A DNA stretch of 64,000 nucleotides from Reichenbachiella agarivorans. GTDB taxonomy: Bacteria; Bacteroidota; Bacteroidia; Cytophagales; Cyclobacteriaceae. The translations under genes and the position numbers were made by a program. The notes beneath the pieces were generated by a model, which saw only the letters and a list, made by a program, of their open reading frames with translations, had not been told where the DNA came from and did no database searches. Below are positions 54,701 through 61,572 of this stretch, piece by piece. Position 1 is the stretch's first letter. The number at the start of each line of letters is the position of its first letter. The DNA lies in contig NZ_CP106679.1 of the NCBI RefSeq assembly GCF_025502585.1, forward strand, positions 2,015,501-2,079,500, given 5' to 3'.

Positions 54701-56896
54701 ACCGTCATTGCCAAGTGTGAATAGACCTAAACTAGGATCAATAGGGTTGGGCGAGCCATTTCCAGATACACCAGCGCTACCTCCTACGTTGACCCAAGTT
54801 GCCACAGTTTGTAGTTGGACAACCTTTAGTGCGCTTAGATCAGAAATTTGATCTTGATTGCCATAGCTCAGTATCACCTTGTCAACAGCTGTGGTATTAA
54901 GTAGGACTAAAGGTGTGGTCAACCAGTAGTTTGTTGGGATTAATTTGTCTACACCATTTAGAAGTATACTTTCAACAAGTGGAGAATCTTCAAAAAAGGT
55001 GGCAGTATAGGAGTTTGTAGCATTTTGATCCAATCCTTCAAACACAATCGGACGATAATTATTCAAACCAATAGGAAAGTACAGTTTATTGCCAACTGTA
55101 GCACCAGCAACCTCATGTACGAATGTGCCCTGTACAAAAGAGTTGCTATTACCTGGTAATGCAGTGAGACCAGTAAAAATAAGATTGGCTGTTGCATTGA
55201 TAATTCCGTTTTCGAGAGATAGCCATTCTGTTTCAATAGGAGTCGTAAGGGGGATTGAACCCGCACGGTTGACATATATGCGTTCAAAGGCTCCAGTGGT
55301 AAGGAGTCCTGTGAGTGTGCCACTCCCTCCAAGGTATAAACCACCAGTCGTACTACCCGTAATAGATCCGATACCAGTCACATTGCCTTCAATCATCAGA
55401 TTGTAATCATTTATCAAAATGTTATGAGTGAGATTCAATGCTCCTAATACTGCCATGTCGCTGCCTAAGGTTAAATTTCCACCGTTGATAGTCAGATTTT
55501 CGAAAGCTATTCTAGAATCTGAATCCAAAAGACCAGCTCCGGGAGCGACAAAAGTAAGTGCCTTATTAACAGTAGTTGTTCCTGAGATAGTGCCCGTGGG
55601 TAAGTTTTGAATTGTGGATGAAGATGCAGCACCTGCGATCGCATCTGCAATTGTTGCATAGCTGTTGTTTAGATTATCAACTATTTCATTAGCTAGTTCA
55701 TTGGATTGATTGGTTATCGCAGAATTGTAATTTTCTATGTTAGGATCTTCTCCTCCCCAGTAGTTGTTGTCCAGACTCAGTGTGCCAGCCTGCTCGTTGA
55801 CGAAGCAGTACAATCCGTCATTGGCAAATGAACAGCGATCTATAAATACATTACTCATAGTAATACCAGTATTGTTTTGACCCATTTCTCCCAAACGCAG
55901 ATCACCAACTAGTCCATCAATCACCACTCCGTCCAATGTCAGGTTGGTCAAGGAGGCAGCTGGGCTGGCATAAGATCCGTCTGTTCGAGCTTTGATGGCG
56001 ACAGCTGTGCTTCTTCGATTATCCGGTGCTATACCAATGTCATTCGGGCCGATTGCACCACAATCTATGATTTTTGAATTTCGAATTACCAAATTGCTAT
56101 ATGCCTGCCATTTCAAATTAATATCTATACCATTGTTGTATCCATTAGAGACAGATGTACCACTATTGTTTACAGATATATTTTCAAAAGTCGCATTGTT
56201 AAGATTTTCAACATAAATTCCTTTGTCGGTATTGTTGTTGAAACTACAATTTCTGAATAGTACGTTAGTCAGATAATTTCCTGCATTGATGGCTGTTGAC
56301 ATTTGAGAATAAAACCCAAACCTTGAATTGTTCATGGAGGTGTTGAGCACCGTAAGATCGCTCACTGATGATCCATTGCTGCTCATATTGACTAGCAAGC
56401 CAGTACCAGTAGCTCCGTCAAGATGGCAATTACTTATGAGGATGTTGTTGACGGCAAAAGCATTGCTAATTTCAAGATTGGTTGCATAACCCGAGCTCGA
56501 TACATTTTTGATTGTCACATACGATGTTTGGATATCAATACCAGGTGATGCCCCTCCTGTTACATTTAGATTTTCAAGAACAATTGCATCGGTTCCACTG
56601 ATAGCAGCACTTAAATCCAAAGATTGAATAATAGTACCGCTACCCATGCCACTGATGACAACACGTTGACTGATATTGGCTGTCCCGAAAGTACCTTCTG
56701 CTAGATTGAGGATGTCGTTGGTGCTAGATTGACTGATGGCATAGTTGATACTTGCACAAGGAGCATGTGGGTCTTCACAGTTGCCACTGTCAGCACCGGC
56801 AGGATCTACATATCTGTTGATCTGAGCAAAAGATAGGAAGTTTAATAAGGTCAATATCAGTACGCTTGACCAGAATTTAGTAATGGTAGGTTTCAT
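51782..56896 (-). CDS. Secreted parallel beta-helix protein with T9SS type A sorting domain
   Basis: The 1704-residue protein has a signal peptide (about residues 1-24, ending LSFAQ). Two long right-handed beta-helix regions follow (about 30-450 and 790-1330), recognisable by serial short N/G/S-rich turns such as IDGVVIDGLVGD and NITNCTKGIEITNADPEGG. Between and after them are beta-rich linkers. The protein ends in a domain with FEIERSYDGTKFEGL (fibronectin-like) and the T9SS type A signal VSPNPTNDYISV...GLYLITVHTEYQQTTVKVIRN. Beta-helix proteins of this kind often bind or cleave polysaccharides; no lyase catalytic motif is clear, so enzymatic activity is not claimed. It is transcribed convergently to the sprF-ompA operon and shows no LytTR box in its upstream 120 bp. 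Confidence 0.88.
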   Translation of the reverse strand: MKPTITKFWSSVLILTLLNFLSFAQINRYVDPAGADSGNCEDPHAPCASINYAISQSSTNDILNLAEGTFGTANISQRVVISGMGSGTIIQSLDLSAAISGTDAIVLENLNVTGGASPGIDIQTSYVTIKNVSSSGYATNLEISNAFAVNNILISNCHLDGATGTGLLVNMSSNGSSVSDLTVLNTSMNNSRFGFYSQMSTAINAGNYLTNVLFRNCSFNNNTDKGIYVENLNNATFENISVNNSGTSVSNGYNNGIDINLKWQAYSNLVIRNSKIIDCGAIGPNDIGIAPDNRRSTAVAIKARTDGSYASPAASLTNLTLDGVVIDGLVGDLRLGEMGQNNTGITMSNVFIDRCSFANDGLYCFVNEQAGTLSLDNNYWGGEDPNIENYNSAITNQSNELANEIVDNLNNSYATIADAIAGAASSSTIQNLPTGTISGTTTVNKALTFVAPGAGLLDSDSRIAFENLTINGGNLTLGSDMAVLGALNLTHNILINDYNLMIEGNVTGIGSITGSTTGGLYLGGSGTLTGLLTTGAFERIYVNRAGSIPLTTPIETEWLSLENGIINATANLIFTGLTALPGNSNSFVQGTFVHEVAGATVGNKLYFPIGLNNYRPIVFEGLDQNATNSYTATFFEDSPLVESILLNGVDKLIPTNYWLTTPLVLLNTTAVDKVILSYGNQDQISDLSALKVVQLQTVATWVNVGGSAGVSGNGSPNPIDPSLGLFTLGNDGGTNFTTLLDVYVNASTGDDSNSGSIISPKKTLTSGLALAQLTGSTIHLGAGIYDESVEISKEVTITGTDNPIVTSVTLTADISTSGVTANEVNVASGGSIQDGIDMASSGGSVNVSSGTFVEHLSISNPVTVNGANRGIAATATREAETILLAPTSTPTPQGIDITSSNVTIDGLQIGENSPTNETRSPIYSYGNTNLNFQNNIIYASTAGIIVQEANTGSIVIRDNQITLNDLEDAAGDGLSPNNATIGIGLGPITGTAIATTTNNDISGASYGMLIFNANNPSNPLTIDGGNITNCTKGIEITNADPEGGAYGPSEVTIQNININSFDGPDPDLVQPDTQAGIYAFVTGLAGINDDLIITMDNLDIADTQHAGTDYSAIYIADFQSSGPYNGSDDDGIGITATLSNSYLHENENRAVFVRGNNAHLDINQCTFENNGYDSNGSGYNIIVRNYASCTASNCFFTNPSSQAGGSGFAGVNILDINCSLTITESNFDQNGFGNIATGSNMNLSGNYFNSLDETDINTWVNGNDFTPYLSNGTDTDLITKGFQPATDDYYLSTLGAQTGSTSRKQEGHNTVVEGGTIRVQGGTYTGSFLINKDLNVILSDTPSFEDIHLNGTSKTLNVSGDLMITGTVTMTNGDINIQTGSMILSNSATTSISEGVTSHIIGHVTMQPRAVGTGTLSLFCTTIDAGTDDLGNVVMSRTTGSDGIVSSMGNTSIASLWNITADNQPVSGRTVTFCWHSDFDNSKDMTQISLFKNEGTGWAQESGPMDVTGNDPRSVNTNVTTFSMWTLAQEDEPLPVVLLDFTAIRKSDHIYLSWSTSSEVNSDYFEIERSYDGTKFEGLSQITSHHNSNSIQNYEWPDYAINPTEVYYRLKIVDYDGSYEYSKIVSVSTNLPQQIIVSPNPTNDYISVMSQYEIKKLEVFSISGQKQMEVMSQNQINLQALDKGLYLITVHTEYQQTTVKVIRN

Positions 56897-57192
56897 AAAG
56901 GTTGATTATGGTTGTAACATTTTGAAACTATAAGTTACAAAAGGTTAGTGTATTCTCATAGTGTTATTACTTATAACTATATGTGTTTTAACTTATTGCA
57001 TGTTGAGATAACCATGTATTGGATTGCTGGATACATAAAGAAGTTAGAGGTTTAGGGTAGTACAAAGTGCAATGGGAGGCTCAATTTTTTGAATAGTTTT
57101 CTTTATTGAAGAAACTATCATGTTAACTTCATCCATAGATTGGATTTGAAAATTTGTATTCAAATCCTTGCTTACAATTTGAACAATAGAAA

Positions 57193-58074
57193 ATGGCATC
57201 AGGTTTTTTTGCATTACTAGACGATATAGCGACACTCATGGATGATATGGCAGTCATGAGCAAAGTGGCTGCCAAGAAGACAGCGGGTATATTGGGAGAT
57301 GACTTGGCAGTAAATGCCGAAAAGGCTTCTGGGTTTGTTTCTGATCGAGAAATCCCCGTGCTGTGGGCGATCACGAAGGGTTCTTTGTTGAACAAGGTAA
57401 TTATACTTCCTTTTGCTTTTTTGTTGAGTGCGTTTGTACCCGTTAGCATCACGGTGATTCTGACCCTTGGCGGCATGTACTTGGCCTATGAGGCAGCAGA
57501 GAAAATATATGAATACTTTGTGCCACATACCCATACTGTGACGAGGGGGGCGGCTACTCGGCTGACAGAAGCACAAATCCTTGCACTGGAAAAGGGTAAA
57601 GTGAAATCCGCGATTGTGACAGATTTCATCTTGTCGGTAGAGATAATCATCATTGCGCTGGGTACAGTGGTGGGCGAGCCGATTGTTAATCAAATCTTGG
57701 TGGTGTCTCTCATTGCACTCCTTGCTACAGTGGGGGTTTATGGCATAGTTGCCTTGATCGTTCGGATGGATGAGTTTGGTTATAAGTTGATCGCACTCAA
57801 TGATCGAGACAACAGCATGTCTGATCGAATTGGTCGCTTGCTTGTGAAGGCTCTGCCTGTAGTGATCAAGAGTCTAGGGTTGATTGGCACCATAGCTTTG
57901 ATCACCGTATCTGGAGGTATTTTTGTTCACAACATCGATTTCATCCATCATTTGTTCCCAGCATGGCCTTCTCTACTCAAAGAAGTTTTGGCTGGCTTGG
58001 TGATAGGGTTGTTGGTTTTTGTGATTGTGTCCTTGGCGAAGAAAGTATTAAAATCAATGAAGATTAAGCCCTAA
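57193..58074 (+). CDS. DUF808 family inner-membrane protein
   Basis: The 293-residue protein begins MASGFFALLDDIATLMDDMAVMSKVAAKKTAGILGDDLAVNA, the conserved opening of DUF808 (E. coli YedI-like), followed by about six membrane helices (for example VIILPFAFLLSAFVPVSITVILTLGGMYLAYEAAEKIYEYF). The function of the family is unknown; all that can be said is that it is a conserved integral membrane protein. It stands alone between the beta-helix gene (divergent) and the broken xerD (convergent). The upstream 296 bp contain no recognisable gene. Confidence 0.9.
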   Translation: MASGFFALLDDIATLMDDMAVMSKVAAKKTAGILGDDLAVNAEKASGFVSDREIPVLWAITKGSLLNKVIILPFAFLLSAFVPVSITVILTLGGMYLAYEAAEKIYEYFVPHTHTVTRGAATRLTEAQILALEKGKVKSAIVTDFILSVEIIIIALGTVVGEPIVNQILVVSLIALLATVGVYGIVALIVRMDEFGYKLIALNDRDNSMSDRIGRLLVKALPVVIKSLGLIGTIALITVSGGIFVHNIDFIHHLFPAWPSLLKEVLAGLVIGLLVFVIVSLAKKVLKSMKIKP

Positions 58075-58113
58075 ATAGAGGGGGACATTTGTTGATGTAT
58101 CAATACAAATAGA

Positions 58114-59014
58114 CTAACTCCGCGGATGAAAATCCTGAATCACTTGTTTCAAGTAATCGCGATCGAGATGAGTATAAATCTCCGTGGTAGTAATGGACTC
58201 GTGCCCGAGCATTTCTTGGACTGCACGTAGGTCTGCACCTCCTTCTATCAGGTGGGTAGCAAAAGAGTGACGAAAAGTATGAGGACTAATGTTTTTCGTC
58301 ATCCCGATGGAGGTAGCGAGATTCTTGATGATGGTGAAAATCATCACACGAGTGAGTTGTGCTCCATGGCGATTGAGAAATACAAAACCCTCATGGCCAG
58401 GTTTGATCTTCTAGGTGACATCTCGAATGATCCAGATACAGTTGAATGTGTTTTCGCGCTTCGCGACCAATAGGAACCAATCGCTCTTTGTTGCCTTTTC
58501 CCACGACCTTGAGAAATCCAATATCGTCCAAGATGGAATTGAGCTTGAGGTTGATCAACTCTGATACCCTCAGACCAGAGCTGTACAGTGTCTCCAACAT
58601 GGCACGATTCCTTTGACCTTCGGGTTTGGAATGATCAATAGCCGCCAACAACGCCTCGATTTCCACAAAGCTTAGTGTGTCGGGCAATTTTCTCCCTAGC
58701 TTGGGTGCTTCGATTTGTTCGGAAGGGTCTTTTTTTAAGTCGCCTTCGTAAATCAGGTATTTGAAAAAGGCCTTGATGCCAGACACAATTCTGGCTTGTG
58801 AAAAGGCCGACATTTCCAGCTCCATGATGTATTCTAGCAGGTCACGGATATCACTATCCTCTACTTCTAGGGGACTTTTTTCGCTCTTTTTCATCTCTAG
58901 AAACTGTGCCAGCTTGGTCACATCTTGCACATAGGCCTCTACGGAGTTGGGAGAGAGAGATCGCTCCAGTTGTAGATAAGATTTGAATTGTTGGATGTAG
59001 CTATGCCAAGACAT
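58114..59014 (-). pseudogene. xerD: Tyrosine recombinase XerD, interrupted by a +1 frameshift
   Basis: The N-terminal part (59014-58391) encodes the SAM-like core-binding domain and the start of the catalytic domain, including the first catalytic Arg (SSGLRVSELINL) and Lys (VGKGNKERLVPI). It then runs out of frame after ...HSRCHLE. The remainder (IKPGHEGFVFLNRHGAQLTRVMIF...) is in another frame and contains HTFRHSFATHL, LGHESITTTEIYTH with the nucleophile Tyr, and the C-terminus. Removing one base near 58408 restores one continuous protein of about 299 residues, normal for XerD. XerD resolves chromosome dimers at dif under FtsK control. No slippery sequence is obvious. It may be a real mutation or a sequence error. 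Confidence 0.88.
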
Positions 59015-59060
59015 GTATTATGATCATTGAAAGCCTACTCAGGGCAGGAAAAGTCAGTTG

Positions 59061-59096
59061 TCTAAAATCTAGTATCTAACAATCTAGAATCTAGAT
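59061..59096 (+). repeat. Five-copy heptamer array in the xerD/aroQ spacer
   Basis: Units of TCTARNN occupy 59061-59081 (three copies), then one extra A, then two more copies to 59096. It is the same class as at 11651 and 18028, but it lies 89 bp before aroQ rather than directly at a start codon. Confidence 0.6.
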
Positions 59097-59185
59097 TGAG
59101 TAAATCTCCACAAATTAATACCGATTATACTATTCAGTAAAGTAATTTTGACCGAGATATAAGCTGAATCTTAAATGATATCCCA

Positions 59186-59605
59186 ATGAAGATACTTATT
59201 ATGAATGGCCCCAATTTGAATTTGCTGGGCAAGCGAGAACCTGAGATCTATGGTAGCCAGACCTTTGAAGAATACTTCGAGGAACTGAAAGGGGCATTCC
59301 CTGCTGTGGATTTGGAGTATTTTCAGAGCAACCATGAGGGTTATATGATAGACAAAATTCACGAAGTGGGCTTTGCCTATGATGGGATCATTCTCAATGC
59401 GGGTGGTTATACGCATACCTCCGTGGCACTAGCCGATGCGGTCAAAGGAGTAACGACACCTGTGATCGAGGTGCACATCTCCAACATCATGGAGCGCGAG
59501 GTGTTTAGACACCATAGTTATTTGACCCCAGTGTGTACGGCACACTTTATCGGTCTAGGACTCAAAGGTTACCAGATGGCTATTGAGCACCTGATTCAGC
59601 ACTAA
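59186..59605 (+). CDS. aroQ: 3-dehydroquinate dehydratase, type II
   Basis: The 139-residue protein has all hallmarks of the small dodecameric type II enzyme: NGPNLNLLGKREPEIYG with the catalytic Tyr22, the substrate-binding Asn72 in LNAGGYTHTSVAL, and His97 in the EVHISN motif. It converts 3-dehydroquinate to 3-dehydroshikimate in the shikimate pathway to aromatic amino acids. No other aro gene is nearby. Complete, normal length; marC follows after 29 bp and may be cotranscribed. Confidence 0.95.
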   Translation: MKILIMNGPNLNLLGKREPEIYGSQTFEEYFEELKGAFPAVDLEYFQSNHEGYMIDKIHEVGFAYDGIILNAGGYTHTSVALADAVKGVTTPVIEVHISNIMEREVFRHHSYLTPVCTAHFIGLGLKGYQMAIEHLIQH

Positions 59606-59634
59606 TCACAACAACACAACAACCCCAAAATGCC

Positions 59635-60207
59635 ATGTTGAATTTCAAAGAAATTTTATCCGTTTCACTTATTCTATTTTCCATCATCGATATCTTGGGG
59701 AGTGTCCCTGTGGTATTGGATTTGAGGAAAAAATCAGGTCACATACAGAGTGCCAAAGCGACGATTGTAGCTGGGTTGATTATGGTTTTGTTCTTGTTTC
59801 TAGGAGACAAAATTCTTGGACTTTTCGGAATTGATGTAGGCTCATTTGCGATCACTGGAGCCTTGATTATGTTTTTTATTGGGATGGAAATGACGCTTGG
59901 GATTCAGCTTTTCAAGCCCGACCCAGACGAAACCAAGAGTAGTTCGATCGTGCCACTGGCTTTTCCTTTGATAGCTGGGCCAGGTACGATGACAGCTTTG
60001 ATATCTTTGCGTGCGGAGTTTGAGTTGTGGAACATACTGATTGGAATTGTACTCAATCTGATTTTCGTGTACATCGTATTGCAATCTTGTCCTTGGTTGG
60101 AGCGGAAAATTGGAAAGGCAGGGTTTAACATCTTGAGAAAAGTTTTCGGGATTATCTTGTTGACCATCGCCATCAAGCTCTTCAAAAATGCCTTGGCAAT
60201 TTGGTAA
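59635..60207 (+). CDS. MarC-family integral membrane protein
   Basis: A 190-residue protein with six hydrophobic helices and the MarC/YhgN features: FSIIDILGSVPVVLDL near the N-terminus, LFGIDVGSFAITGALIMFFIGMEM in the middle, and FPLIAGPGTMTAL. The family's transport activity is not established; early links to multiple antibiotic resistance were not upheld. The annotation rests on strong sequence resemblance. A long imperfect inverted repeat follows the gene. Confidence 0.9.
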   Translation: MLNFKEILSVSLILFSIIDILGSVPVVLDLRKKSGHIQSAKATIVAGLIMVLFLFLGDKILGLFGIDVGSFAITGALIMFFIGMEMTLGIQLFKPDPDETKSSSIVPLAFPLIAGPGTMTALISLRAEFELWNILIGIVLNLIFVYIVLQSCPWLERKIGKAGFNILRKVFGIILLTIAIKLFKNALAIW

Positions 60208-60219
60208 ATGAATAGAAAG

Positions 60220-60267
60220 TTGAAATTAAAAAGTTGTCAAGAGAGTCTCTCACTTTTTAATTTTCAA
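60220..60267 (+). terminator. Inverted repeat after marC
   Basis: TTGAAATTAAAAAGT (60220-60234) is nearly complementary to ACTTTTTAATTTTCAA (60252-60267, one extra base), with GAGAG/CTCTC in between, giving a long hairpin in the 97-bp spacer before rnhA. It probably ends the aroQ-marC transcript, although the T-run is internal to the arm rather than after it. Confidence 0.5.
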
Positions 60268-60304
60268 ATCTTTCACTTTGTAACTATCAACTTTGAATTG
60301 AACT

Positions 60305-60766
60305 ATGATCATTATTTATACAGACGGAGCATCACGAGGCAATCCTGGACCAGGAGGTTTTGGGACAGTGCTACTGGCGCAAGGCCATAGAAAGGAAATC
60401 TCTGCGGGTTTTCGCAAAACAACCAACAACCGAATGGAGCTGTTGGCAGTGATTGCTGGGCTTGAAGCACTCAAGGTCGTCAATGCCGAGGTATTGATCT
60501 ATTCTGATTCCAAGTATGTCGTAGATGCGGTCGAGAAAGGATGGCTCTGGGGCTGGGTCAAAAAGAATTTTAAGGACAAGAAAAACAGAGATCTCTGGGA
60601 GCGTTTTATTCCCGTCTACAAGCGCAACAAAGTGAAATTCAAATGGGTCAAGGGTCATGCAGGCAATGTAGAAAATGAGCGCTGTGATGTGCTGGCAGTA
60701 GAGGCTGCCTTGGCTCCCAATCTACCAGCAGATGTGGCGTTTGAGGCTGGGATCAATGATTTTTAA
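60305..60766 (+). CDS. rnhA: Ribonuclease HI
   Basis: The 153-residue protein carries the four carboxylates of the RNase H active site: Asp7 (IYTDGASRGNPG), Glu45 (NRMELLAV), Asp68 (YSDSKYVVDAV) and Asp128 (CDVLA), plus the GHAGNVENERCD motif and the basic handle (WGWVKKNFKDKKNRDLW). It degrades the RNA strand of RNA-DNA hybrids. Length is typical. trmN starts 16 bp downstream on the same strand, suggesting a two-gene operon. Confidence 0.95.
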   Translation: MIIIYTDGASRGNPGPGGFGTVLLAQGHRKEISAGFRKTTNNRMELLAVIAGLEALKVVNAEVLIYSDSKYVVDAVEKGWLWGWVKKNFKDKKNRDLWERFIPVYKRNKVKFKWVKGHAGNVENERCDVLAVEAALAPNLPADVAFEAGINDF

Positions 60767-60782
60767 TTTGAGGTAATCTGCT

Positions 60783-61490
60783 GTGGCCAATTCCTATTTT
60801 CATTTCAAGCAATTTACCGTCTATCAAGAGCGCTGTGCGATGAAAGTAAGTACAGAAGCTTGTGTACTTGGAGCTTGGATTCCGAAGAGTACAGCCAAGC
60901 GTATCTTGGATATTGGTGCAGGTACAGGGCTCATTTCGCTCATGCTCGCTCAAAGAACAGATGCACAGATCGATGCAGTAGAGATTGATCCTGATGCAGC
61001 AACTCAAGCCACCGACAATTTTGCCAATTCACCTTGGAGGGATAGACTACACCTCATTCCAATCAATATTTTTGAATGGGATACCAAAGCACGTTATGAT
61101 CTGATTGTCTCCAATCCTCCTTTTTTTACTTCTAGTCTCAAGTCCCCAGAGGCGAAACACAACCTAGCCAAACATGATACAGGTTCTTTTAGCAAGCAGC
61201 GTTTTGCGCAATGTCTGAGTCGATTGCTTGCAGACGGAGGAGTGGCATATGTGCTGTATCCAGAGACGGAGGCGGAGGAGTTTTCCAATAGTTGTCAGCA
61301 AATTGGGCTCCATACTGCTGAGAGCCTAATCGTCAAAAACCAAGCGAACAAACAGGCAGTATTCAGAGTTATATTGAAAATAGCTCACCAGCCTATCCTA
61401 AAGGAATCTCAAACATTGAACATCAGAGATGGCGAAGCATACACCCCCGAGTTCATGGAGTTGTTGAAGAATTATTACCTAAAATTATGA
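60783..61490 (+). CDS. trmN: tRNA1(Val) (adenine(37)-N6)-methyltransferase, GTG start
   Basis: The 235-residue protein has the AdoMet-binding LDIGAGTGLISLMLAQR loop (residues 42-58), an acidic EIDP at the end of strand 2, and the catalytic NPPFF motif (111-115) of N6-adenine methyltransferases. The FHFKQFTVYQERCAMKVSTEACVLGAW opening is characteristic of TrmN6/YfiC. It methylates A37 of tRNA1(Val). No ATG is available before the conserved N-terminus; the frame starts at GTG 60783. It ends the rnhA-trmN unit, followed by a terminator. Confidence 0.9.
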   Translation: MANSYFHFKQFTVYQERCAMKVSTEACVLGAWIPKSTAKRILDIGAGTGLISLMLAQRTDAQIDAVEIDPDAATQATDNFANSPWRDRLHLIPINIFEWDTKARYDLIVSNPPFFTSSLKSPEAKHNLAKHDTGSFSKQRFAQCLSRLLADGGVAYVLYPETEAEEFSNSCQQIGLHTAESLIVKNQANKQAVFRVILKIAHQPILKESQTLNIRDGEAYTPEFMELLKNYYLKL

Positions 61491-61513
61491 CTATACCAAG
61501 TGCCTGATAAGAC

Positions 61514-61554
61514 AAACCCCACCCAAATATCAACCTGGATGGGGTTTCGTTTTT
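61514..61554 (+). terminator. Terminator between trmN and the pyrophosphatase gene
   Basis: AAACCCCA (61514-61521) pairs with TGGGGTTT (61540-61547), loop of 18 nt, followed by CG and five T. It acts on the plus-strand trmN transcript and might also serve the convergent minus-strand gene, which lacks a clear T-run on its side. Confidence 0.7.
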
Positions 61555-61572
61555 CCCGAATGGTTGAAAAGG

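Noticed and set aside
58391-58420. Programmed ribosomal frameshift in xerD
   Set aside because: There is no slippery heptamer, and no stop-codon context or stimulatory structure is evident at the break; a one-base insertion is simpler.
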